A stretch of 64,000 nucleotides of DNA from Streptomyces sp. LS1784 (lineage in GTDB: Bacteria > Actinomycetota > Actinomycetes > Streptomycetales > Streptomycetaceae). Position 1 is the first letter of the stretch, and each line of letters begins with the position of its first letter. Of this stretch, positions 57,410-64,000 are shown one piece after another. The notes beneath the pieces are model-generated. The model saw only the letters and a list, made by a program, of their open reading frames with translations, did not search any database and was not told where the DNA came from. The DNA is taken from contig NZ_JAHSQD010000002.1 of NCBI RefSeq assembly GCF_020103755.1, positions 1 through 64,000 on the forward strand. The letters run 5' to 3'. A program made the translations under genes and the position numbers.

Positions 57410-58990
57410 GTGCCGGCGACCATGATCTCCGATCGCTACGAACTCCTGGACGAGCTTAACCACGGCGGTATGGGCGACGTCTGGCGCGGCTACGATGCCG
57501 TGCTCGACCGGCCCGTGGCGGTGAAGTTGATCCGACAGGCGGCGGTCACCTCGCCGCAGCTGGCCGAGGAACTGGCCAAGCGGTTCCGCCGGGAGGCGCG
57601 CATCACTGCACGCATCCAGCACCCCGGCGTGCCCCAGGTCTACGACGCGGTGCTGGACGACAGCTACGAGCGGCTGTTCCTGGTGATGGAACTCGTCGAG
57701 GGCGTGCCGCTCTCCGCCTACCTCCAGCCCAACCAGTCGCTGCCCGTCAGCTGGGCCGCAGCCGTCGCCGCCCAGGTTGCCACCGTGCTCTCCCACGCGC
57801 ACGACGTCCCAGTGATCCACCGCGACCTCAAGCCGAGCAACACCCTCGTCGCCCGCGACGGCACGGTGAAGGTCCTCGACTTCGGCATCGCGGCGATCCT
57901 GCGGACGGATATCACCAAGCTCACCGCGACGGGCAGCCCCATCGGCACCCACCAGTACATGTCGCCGGAGCAGGTCCGCGGTGGGCGGATCACCCCGCAG
58001 ACGGACCTGTACGCCCTCGGCTGCTTGCTGCATGAACTCCTCGCCGGCCGACCAGTCTTCGAGGGCAACGAGTACGCACTGATGCACCAGCACCTCACCG
58101 CCCCACCAATCCCACTGCGACTGCTCCGCGCCGATGTGCCCGAGCCGTTGGAGAAGCTCGTCCTTCACCTCCTGCGCAAGGCATCGGAGAGCCGCCCCGC
58201 CGACACCCAGGAGGTCTACGAGAGCCTCCTGCCCTTCCTGCCGGCAGCCGGCTCCGTGCCCACACAGGCCGAGGCTGGCCCCCTTGGAGCTCCGGACCCG
58301 ACCCGCCTCTTCCGCCACCCCTACGCGCCCCGCTCCCGGGTGCAGAAGCCGCCCGCAATCGTCCGCACGCCCACCACGGTCGAACTCCAGCCGCTGCCCG
58401 TCCTGGAGCAGGTACGCGCCGCGATCAAGGAGGCGTATGCCCACTCGGATCTCCTCCTGGGCGACGAGCGGTTCGCCCAGGCAGTGGAGGTACTCGGCGC
58501 TATCATCGAACCGGCCGCCCACGCGCTCGGGACCGACAGCAAGGAGGTTCTCGGCCTGCGCGAACGGCGCGCCGTGATCCGCTTCCTCGGCGGCGACTAC
58601 CGGGCCGCCCTGCCCGAGTTCGAGACCCTGGCCGCCGCCTTCGGCCGGACCGCTGGCCCCACCAGCACGTCCGCCCGCGAATGCCGGGCCCAGGCGGCCC
58701 GCTGCCGCGCCGAACTCGGTCAGGTCACCGAGGCTCTCCACGAACTTCAGGACGTGCTCGACACTGTCCGTGCGCTCGACGGCGACGTCAGCGAGGAAGC
58801 CATCGACCTTCGTCACGGCATCGCCGTTCTCCTCCTCGCACGGGGCAGTGTCGCCGAGGCCCTGCGACTCCTGGAGCCTCTTCAGGAGGACCTGGTCATG
58901 GTCTACGGCCCTGAGGACGAGTTGGTCCTGGAGGTGGTGGAAATGCTTGCCCGCATCCGCCTGGACCTGAACGGTCGCGCCCCTGACTGA
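57410..58990 (+). CDS. Ser/Thr protein kinase with TPR-like C-terminal half
   Basis: The 526-residue protein has a complete kinase domain: LDELNHGGMGDVWRGYD loop, VAVKLI (Lys39), HRDLKPSN (137-144), DFGIA (157-161) and GTHQYMSPEQ. Residues about 330-520 form helical repeats (YRAALPEFETLAAAFGR; EALHELQDVLDTVRALDG; AEALRLLEPLQEDL) resembling TPRs, without a transmembrane segment. I chose GTG 57410 after GGGGGTAGCC; ATG 57422 is a close alternative. It lies next to the type I genes but after a terminator. Soluble kinases with repeat domains occur in phage-defence loci, and a link is possible but unproven. Confidence 0.82.
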   Translation: MPATMISDRYELLDELNHGGMGDVWRGYDAVLDRPVAVKLIRQAAVTSPQLAEELAKRFRREARITARIQHPGVPQVYDAVLDDSYERLFLVMELVEGVPLSAYLQPNQSLPVSWAAAVAAQVATVLSHAHDVPVIHRDLKPSNTLVARDGTVKVLDFGIAAILRTDITKLTATGSPIGTHQYMSPEQVRGGRITPQTDLYALGCLLHELLAGRPVFEGNEYALMHQHLTAPPIPLRLLRADVPEPLEKLVLHLLRKASESRPADTQEVYESLLPFLPAAGSVPTQAEAGPLGAPDPTRLFRHPYAPRSRVQKPPAIVRTPTTVELQPLPVLEQVRAAIKEAYAHSDLLLGDERFAQAVEVLGAIIEPAAHALGTDSKEVLGLRERRAVIRFLGGDYRAALPEFETLAAAFGRTAGPTSTSARECRAQAARCRAELGQVTEALHELQDVLDTVRALDGDVSEEAIDLRHGIAVLLLARGSVAEALRLLEPLQEDLVMVYGPEDELVLEVVEMLARIRLDLNGRAPD

Positions 58991-59060
58991 CCGCAGCGCC
59001 CTCAACCATCGGCCATCGCTCTGACGTGGTCCGCTGCTGGCGAGCCTGGTTCAGCTTCGC

Positions 59061-59094
59061 CCCCGACGCTTTGCCAGCGAGCAGGGCGTCGGGG
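59061..59094 (+). terminator. 9-bp hairpin after the kinase gene
   Basis: CCCCGACGC at 59061-59069 pairs with GCGTCGGGG at 59086-59094. Confidence 0.5.
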
Positions 59095-59134
59095 CCTTAC
59101 AGCGTGTCCATATGGTGATCAGGTCGTTGGATCG

Positions 59135-59625
59135 GTCATGGGAGTGGCGGGTGGGGCTGGACCGTTCCTGATGGCCTCTGGGATCCGGTGGAGCCGTTGC
59201 TGCCGGCGGTGCGGGTGCGGCCGCAGGGGCAGTGGGACCACGAACCTGGACGACGAGGCGATGTTCGCGGCGGTTGTCTACAAGCTGACGACCGGGTGCG
59301 CCTGGCGGCATCTGCCGCCGTGCTTCGGGCTGTCGAAGACGCTGTGCACCGCCGCTTCACGATCTGGACCAGGGACGGCCTGTGGCGTCGGCTGAGGCGG
59401 GTGATGCTGGAGCGCCTGGCCGCCGCGGACGTGCTCGATGTGTCGCGGCTGATCGTCGACTCGGTGCACGGCCGTGCGCGAAGGGGGATCGTACGGTCCC
59501 AGCCCCGTCGACAGGGGCAAGCCCAGCTCCAAGGTGTACGTCCTGTCCGACCGCAGCGGGCTGCCCCTCGTCGTCGGTATCTCCGCCGGCAACACCCACG
59601 ACCAGCACGGACTGATCCCGCTCTG
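59135..59625 (+). mobile_element. Decayed, truncated IS5-like transposase
   Basis: Three frames carry successive parts of one transposase: EPLLPAVRVRPQGQ, then DEAMFAAVVYKLTTGCAWRHLP, then FTIWTRDGLWRRLRRVMLER with LIVDSVHGRA, then SPVDRGKPSSKVYVLSDRSG. At least three frameshifts separate them. The catalytic Asp of VDS remains, but the C-terminal Glu region is missing because the sequence stops at the AIPR gene end. No terminal inverted repeat pair is evident. Confidence 0.65.
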
Positions 59626-61797
59626 TCAGTTGCGTGCTGGCGCTTCGCCGTCGTCCGGTTCCTCAAGCTCGCCGAGAATTCGCCACGCTAGATCGGCGAG
59701 GGTCTCACCGGTTGCGGTAACCCATCGGGCTGTGCCCTGATTGGCGACAGGCCGTTGTTCCCACTCCGCGAGTTCCCACATCCGGGTGATCAGGCCGGAC
59801 GGCGAATATTGCTTGCCATCGGCTGCCCAGAGGACCGGCTTGGTGCGGTGCTTGGTCCAGGTGGCCCGGCTGCGCTTCTCGTCCTGGGCCAGCCAGTCCT
59901 TCAGGGCCTCGGCTTCCAACGGGTAGGCCGTGGTGAGCGTGAGCGAGGCGCCTTCGTCAAGTACTCCCCGGTCGATGAGGACGTGCACAGCGTTGGGGCG
60001 ACGGGGCTTGCGCTGTGCCGGGACTCGGCGGTACTTGTCGGGTGCTGGCAGGTCCCCGGGTGCGGCAGTGGCGTGTAGTACGCGGTCTGCGACCTCCCGA
60101 CAGCGGGCGACGTCCGCGCACACGGCCCGAATCTGTGAGCGTTCGCCGTAGAGTTCGTCGATCGCTGCGGCAACCGCGGGCAGCAGGTCCTTCACCAGGC
60201 CGGGTACCTGTGCCACGGCAGCAGAAGCCCATTCCTGCGTGGGGTCCGGCTCGTCGATGGACTCGGTGTCAAGCCGGCGGAAGACGAGATGGGTGAGCAG
60301 GTAGAGACCCTGTTCGGTGAGCGCGGCACCTCGACCTTCATACCCCGGGCGCAGGGTGTGCAGGGTGCGGCGGACCTCCCGCAGGATCTGCACAGTGTTC
60401 CACAGCAGGTGAGCGCTGGGCTGAGGCCGGAACAGCACGTCGTAGATGCCCTGTGAACCCCGCTCCCACAGCACGTCGAGGGTAGTTGCCATCCTGGCCA
60501 CGTATTGACTGTCGGGGTGGGCGCAGGCGAGCGCGCAGGCGGCTTCCACCACGGAGCAGCCGGAGTCCTCGGTGGGGTCCAGTTCGCTGCGCCGGACGCT
60601 GTACTCCAAACCGAGTTCGGCCCGCATCTCTTCCAGGATGGCGGCCTGAACCGGGTCGAGAGCGATGAAGTCGCGTGCTTCCACGCGGTTCTGCCGGTTG
60701 GTGGCCTGGGTAGTGCGCTTTGCGAATTCCGCAGCCTTGCCGGTCACGATGATCCTGACCCCCACCTGTGCGTCCGCGGCCGACTCATCGGCTGCGACGG
60801 CCTCGGCGACCGACCGGACAGTCTGGGCGCCATTGACCACGCTGGCATTGTGAAGGGTCAGGGTGATAGGGCGTGACTGGGGGTTCCGGATGGCCTGATT
60901 CGTCCTCTCCACCGACTCACAGAGCACCGTGACGCCGTTGTTGAAGTACCAGAACTTGGCAGGCTCCTCAGTGAGGGTGCCGATCAATTCGTTGTTGATC
61001 GGCGTTCTGCCGAGCGGATTGCGGATGTTCAGGTTGAACAGGTTTGCGCCATGGCCCATCCACTCAGCCACTTGCTCAGCCTCAACAACACCCTGGTACG
61101 ACTCGTACGGAAGGCTGATGGCGAACCAAGGGAACAGATTGGCCGTGAGCTGGACCGGCTGGGGCGCCAGGTCGTCGCGCACGGAGGCCCAGACCTCGGG
61201 CGCCAGGATGATCCGGTGGTCCAGCACGTCCCCGTGGCGGTTGAACTCCCTCTCACCGTCGACGAGGGCGTGGCGGAATCCCTCGCTCACCTCATCGGCC
61301 CGCATGAGGACCGCGACCTGAGTGACCGGGGTCGGGCCCTTGGCCATGACAACCTTGGCGTGCTCAGCAAGCTGCCGCCCGCGCGGGTTGAACGCGGCGA
61401 AGTCCTCGTCGTCGATGAGCCGCAGTCCCGCAAGTAGCTCCCAGACCGTCTCCCGCTCGCCCTTGGCCTTGCCGTCCTTGCTCCACTTAGCCTGGACCAG
61501 ATAGACGTGCGGGTCCGGGCCGTCCACCACGGCGATGGCGTCGATGCCCTTGTCGGCGATGCCATCGATCACCGTGAGCGCCGCTTCCTGCGGGCTGAAG
61601 CCGGTGACGATCCGGACAGCCTGGGCACAGAGGGCTCGCGAGAGCATGCGTTTCTCGAGGTCGTCGCCCGTCTTCCCGACCAGGTCGCTGCCGTCGATGA
61701 GTCCGGAGTCCACGTAGACGGCCTTCAGGGCCTGCCTCACCTGGCGGACCTGCAAGGCCACGTCTGGCTCGCCGCCCCCGGCGTGTTTGGTCGTCAT
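59626..61797 (-). CDS. AIPR-family abortive-infection protein with PD-(D/E)XK-like N-terminus
   Basis: The 723-residue protein has GIADKGIDAIAV (Asp86) and YLVQAKWSKDG (Q-x-K, 102-104), a restriction-endonuclease-like core. The AIPR (abortive infection phage resistance) domain follows, with NPLGRTPINNELIGTL, FWYFNNGVTVLCE (285-291) and SVVNGAQTV, RIIVT and ATNRQNRV. AIPR proteins act in phage resistance in several bacteria. ATG 61797 follows GGGGAGGGATCGACC. The gene lies between the IS remnant and the attachment site, on its own transcript. The C-terminal 200 residues are not recognised. Confidence 0.82.
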   Translation of the reverse strand: MTTKHAGGGEPDVALQVRQVRQALKAVYVDSGLIDGSDLVGKTGDDLEKRMLSRALCAQAVRIVTGFSPQEAALTVIDGIADKGIDAIAVVDGPDPHVYLVQAKWSKDGKAKGERETVWELLAGLRLIDDEDFAAFNPRGRQLAEHAKVVMAKGPTPVTQVAVLMRADEVSEGFRHALVDGEREFNRHGDVLDHRIILAPEVWASVRDDLAPQPVQLTANLFPWFAISLPYESYQGVVEAEQVAEWMGHGANLFNLNIRNPLGRTPINNELIGTLTEEPAKFWYFNNGVTVLCESVERTNQAIRNPQSRPITLTLHNASVVNGAQTVRSVAEAVAADESAADAQVGVRIIVTGKAAEFAKRTTQATNRQNRVEARDFIALDPVQAAILEEMRAELGLEYSVRRSELDPTEDSGCSVVEAACALACAHPDSQYVARMATTLDVLWERGSQGIYDVLFRPQPSAHLLWNTVQILREVRRTLHTLRPGYEGRGAALTEQGLYLLTHLVFRRLDTESIDEPDPTQEWASAAVAQVPGLVKDLLPAVAAAIDELYGERSQIRAVCADVARCREVADRVLHATAAPGDLPAPDKYRRVPAQRKPRRPNAVHVLIDRGVLDEGASLTLTTAYPLEAEALKDWLAQDEKRSRATWTKHRTKPVLWAADGKQYSPSGLITRMWELAEWEQRPVANQGTARWVTATGETLADLAWRILGELEEPDDGEAPARN

Positions 61798-62392
61798 GGT
61801 CGATCCCTCCCCGGGCCGCGACGGTTTGGTGCACGACTGGCCCGCAGCCCAAGATCCTCCCACGGCCAGTACGTGCCGCGCGGTGCGTTCACAGAATGGG
61901 GTTCGTGCACCCTGTGGGAGCGCTACGAAGTGAAACGCACAGAGTATGACTACAAGACCTTCCGCTACCGAGGTAGGCGACCTCACCTCGGCTGCCTGTC
62001 CATCCAACTGGAGGGCCTTGCTGGCCCACCTACGCACCGGGATTGGCAGCCTCGACCACGACGCGATCACGGCCATCGCCGTGGTCGCGACCAAGCGCAA
62101 ACGCCGAAGCTTCCTGCAGAGATCCTTTCTGATGCCCTGCTACATCTGCAGCAGCAGAGACTGGCCAAGCCGGCCCCGGAGGACCCAACAGAAACGGCCG
62201 GCGAGATGGGTGCGCAAGATCGCAAACTTCTGGCAGTGCACCACAGCGGTCGGCAGATCGGGAGACGTAGCCTTGTTGTTGGGGACGAAGCAGGGACCAC
62301 ACCTGGTAGATCGATGCGCGCGAGCCTCGTCCTCCAACACGGACGGCGCGTTCCGTTCAGCGCACATCAGGCTGGATCGCGCATTGCCGGGC
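61798..62392. other. Gene-free or decayed stretch between the AIPR gene and the tRNA remnant
   Basis: Several short frames exist on both strands, but none has a clear start, ribosome binding site or recognisable family. The promoter of the AIPR gene must lie at its left end. The rest may hold remnants of an integration or excision gene, though none can be identified. Confidence 0.4.
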
Positions 62393-62436
62393 GACTGGGG
62401 GTCAAGGGGTCGCAGGTTCAAATCCTGTCGTCCCGA
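62393..62436 (+). tRNA. 3' fragment of tRNA-Pro(GGG): probable attachment-site remnant
   Basis: GACTGGGGGTCAAG supplies the anticodon loop with GGG and the 3' anticodon stem. GCAGG-TTCAAAT-CCTGT is the T arm, and CGTCCCG-A the acceptor 3' strand and discriminator base. The 5' half of the tRNA is absent upstream. Such 3' fragments are left when an element integrates into a tRNA gene. The orientation implies that the element lies to the left and the chromosome to the right. Confidence 0.7.
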
Positions 62437-62462
62437 CTGGGGTTCGCCCCATTGTCGCAGGT

Positions 62463-62500
62463 CAGAGGCCGTTTTCTCGTTCGCGAGGAAGCGGCCTCTG
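62463..62500 (+). terminator. Long hairpin after the tRNA remnant
   Basis: CAGAGGCCG (62463-62471) pairs with CGGCCTCTG (62492-62500), and the interior continues pairing up to a TTCG loop at 62480-62483, about 17 pairs in all. Confidence 0.55.
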
Positions 62501-62686
62501 GCGTGCTCTGGGGCCTGCCTCTCACATTCGTCTCACGGTTTTCACGGTTCGACTCCGTGGGTGGAGGCTACTAGGCGCCGGGGGCTGGTGACTATTTGCG
62601 CTGTTCCTGCACGTATGTCCGATCTGTCGATCACTGCTATGGGCTCGCTGGTTGCTCGCCGTGATCGCATATTCTGGCTGAGACGT

Positions 62687-62721
62687 GCGCACTTGACGCT
62701 TCTGTCATCGATCAAGTGCGC
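62687..62721 (-). terminator. 10-bp hairpin at the end of the CHAT transcript
   Basis: GCGCACTTGA at 62687-62696 pairs with TCAAGTGCGC at 62712-62721. It overlaps the end of a small minus-strand gene. Confidence 0.45.
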
Positions 62722-62941
62722 GCCGATAGGTCCAGAGGCTGCCCAAGTGCCGGATGAGTCGGTGGATGATGAGGCGGCCGCAGCTAAGTTCGTCTCGCGA
62801 CACGAGGTGCAGCCGCTCCTGGCGTGGCGTCAGGTGCCTGGGGTGGCGAAAATCCAGGGTCGGGCGGATGGCCTCGCCGTGGAGGGTGGCGGTGCTGATG
62901 ACCGAAATGGTCTCGTCGCCGGTCGGGGCGCTGGTGACCAT
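62705..62941 (-). CDS. Small protein downstream of the CHAT gene
   Basis: The 78-residue product begins MVTSAPTGDETISVISTATL and ends RHLGSLWTYRRALDR. It starts 40 bases after the CHAT stop on the same strand, without a good ribosome binding site, and its stop lies within a terminator-like hairpin. It could be a real small gene or the remnant of one. No family is recognised. Confidence 0.35.
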   Translation of the reverse strand: MVTSAPTGDETISVISTATLHGEAIRPTLDFRHPRHLTPRQERLHLVSRDELSCGRLIIHRLIRHLGSLWTYRRALDR

Positions 62942-62981
62942 TAACCGCTGACGGGCTGCTGCGAGGCCACGGCGGTTGTTC

Positions 62982-64000
62982 CTACTCTGGGCCCAGATGT
63001 AGGTACGGAGCCCAGCGGGTCGGATCGTCAGGGGTCCTGCGGCGCGCCTCGAGTGCGGCGCTACGCAAGGCTGCGGCCGAGTCCTTCAGACGGAGGCCGC
63101 CGGAGCCCCGAGTCTCGAGCAGATGGTCATAGACGGCGCGGGTTAGGTCGACGGTGCTGGTGTCGTACACGGGCCACAGAGTGGCGATGACGTGCCGGTA
63201 GCCGGCGAGTTGCAGGGCGGATCCGACGCTGAGGCACTCGTCGAAGCCGTCGCCCGTGGAGCTGTAGGTGGCGCAGGCGGAAACGAACGTGAGTGCGCCG
63301 TCTGGGACGTCCGCAGCGGCGATCTGGCGGGCGGTCAACGGGCCGTCGTGGAGCAGGAGGCGCCCCCCGTCGTGGGTGTGCGGTGCGCGTTCGCCGTGGC
63401 AGGAGAAGTGGGTCCAGGCGTGGTCTTGCATGGCGGCGGTGACGGCATCGATAGTGGCGGCCTGTTCGGCGAGCAGATGGTGCTCGGGGCATCGGCGGGT
63501 GAGGTCGCCGATCTCCGCTTGGGCGCCCGGCAGGTCTCGCTGGTCGGGGGTGCTGGGCATCGCAACGATCAGCGGGCGCGGATCGGGCAGTACACCGATT
63601 CCGGGGCGGCTGCGCTGGTGTTGCAGCGCCCGCAGGGTCGGGGTGTAGGAGGAGGTGACACGGTCGAGGGCGCCGTCGTGGTGGTCCGCGTTCGGCGGAT
63701 GGCCGGCTGCATGGAGGGGGAGGGCTGCCGCGGAGCCGGTCGGGCACCACCACAAGCGCGGAGCGCTAGCTGTGGGGTCGGCCGGCGCGGTGATCGCGAG
63801 GGCACGGAGGATCGGTGCGGTGACGGTCTCCCAGATCCGGGTGAAGGTCTTGGTGATGATGACGTGCGCCGGGCCGCGTGCCTGGGCTGCGGCTTGCGCG
63901 GTTCTGACGGCTTCCCGAAGGGTCTTGGCGTATCCGTCGACGTCGTCGCGGGTTAGTCCGGGCAGGGGGATCAGACCGAGGCCACGTGGGGTGATGGCGA
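62982..64000 (-). CDS. CHAT-domain (caspase-like) protease, N-terminus beyond window
   Basis: The frame is open to the right edge, so at least 338 residues are visible and the start lies outside. WWCPTGSAAALPLHAAG, FSCHGERAP (catalytic His) and TFVSACAT (catalytic Cys) mark a CHAT peptidase, followed by SVGSALQLAGYRHVIATLWPV. In Streptomyces such domains often follow TPR repeats; in other bacteria some act as caspase-like effectors. It lies beyond the tRNA remnant and so may be chromosomal. Confidence 0.82.
   Translation of the reverse strand, partial: AITPRGLGLIPLPGLTRDDVDGYAKTLREAVRTAQAAAQARGPAHVIITKTFTRIWETVTAPILRALAITAPADPTASAPRLWWCPTGSAAALPLHAAGHPPNADHHDGALDRVTSSYTPTLRALQHQRSRPGIGVLPDPRPLIVAMPSTPDQRDLPGAQAEIGDLTRRCPEHHLLAEQAATIDAVTAAMQDHAWTHFSCHGERAPHTHDGGRLLLHDGPLTARQIAAADVPDGALTFVSACATYSSTGDGFDECLSVGSALQLAGYRHVIATLWPVYDTSTVDLTRAVYDHLLETRGSGGLRLKDSAAALRSAALEARRRTPDDPTRWAPYLHLGPE

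Noticed and set aside
54445-57423. 992-residue minus-strand frame opposite hsdR
   Set aside because: Lies antisense to a complete, motif-bearing HsdR and has shadow composition.
45818-58990. BREX or Pgl system
   Set aside because: There is a methyltransferase and a kinase, but no PglZ phosphatase, no BrxC/PglY-type ATPase and no BrxL; the complete HsdRMS set explains the methyltransferase context better.
45818-58990. DISARM or MADS defence system
   Set aside because: The helicase/DUF1998/phospholipase-D set of DISARM is absent. MADS shares methyltransferase, kinase and ATPase themes, but I could not match gene order or components from sequence alone.
62540-62580. Second tRNA 3' end (CACGGTTCGACTCCGTG)
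   Set aside because: It resembles a T arm and loop, but the following acceptor bases have no partner and no anticodon arm is present; probably a chance hairpin.
61946-62944. 332-residue plus-strand frame spanning the tRNA remnant
   Set aside because: It reads through the tRNA fragment and hairpins, has no ribosome binding site and no recognisable motif.

Overview
The DNA has very high GC content, mostly GC-rich third codon positions, many GTG/TTG starts and families typical of actinomycetes: DUF4192, DUF932-like, a Streptomyces-type TPR regulator, and a tRNA-Pro fragment. It is most likely from Streptomyces or a close relative. The window looks like the right-hand part of a large phage-like integrated element carrying accessory islands. 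It runs up to an apparent tRNA-Pro(GGG) attachment-site remnant at 62393-62436, with chromosome beyond. No integrase, large terminase or capsid gene is visible.

Region 1 (1-8.3 kb): tail and lysis genes. These are the tape measure (cut by the window edge), a distal tail protein, a tail hub/FN3 protein, small proteins and two or three small membrane proteins including a holin candidate. Region 2 (8.3-17 kb): a structured RNA candidate, a RecT-type annealing protein and a RecB/Cas4-like nuclease. A tightly overlapping operon follows: a ParB-like protein, two tandem DpdA-like transglycosylases, a small T-fold-like protein, QueD, QueE and FolE. This is a 7-deazaguanine DNA-modification pathway without a visible QueC. 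Region 3 (17-33 kb): a cluster of perfect palindromes, a terminase-small-like DNA-binding protein, an endolysin, HU, SSB and many small unknown proteins, then a DUF932-like gene and three consecutive DUF4192 genes. A PadR/membrane-protein pair is embedded at 26.2-27.6 kb.

An unusual unifying feature spans regions 2 and 3. At least seven genes are preceded, just before the ribosome binding site, by a hairpin whose loop reads ACCGCGAA(U/C) or nearly so while the stem sequence varies. Four of these also carry a pair of AGGTC-like boxes exactly 19 bp apart upstream. Three other genes share a GCGACC-N18-TANNNT promoter, and two of those transcripts look leaderless.

Region 4 (33-43.6 kb): gene remnants, a kinase broken by a frameshift, an HD-domain protein, and a nucleotide-sugar cluster (GT2, DegT aminotransferase, two SDR epimerases) under a divergent HTH-TPR regulator, followed by more decayed genes. 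Region 5 (43.7-62.4 kb): a defence island. A minus-strand set (coiled-coil protein, HEPN-like protein, Rad50/RloC-like zinc-hook ATPase) diverges from a plus-strand set (HTH-methyltransferase-specificity fusion, HsdM, HsdS, HsdR, Ser/Thr kinase with TPR-like tail). After a decayed IS5-like transposase comes an AIPR-family nuclease, then the tRNA remnant. Region 6 (62.4-64 kb): a CHAT-domain protease gene running off the right edge.
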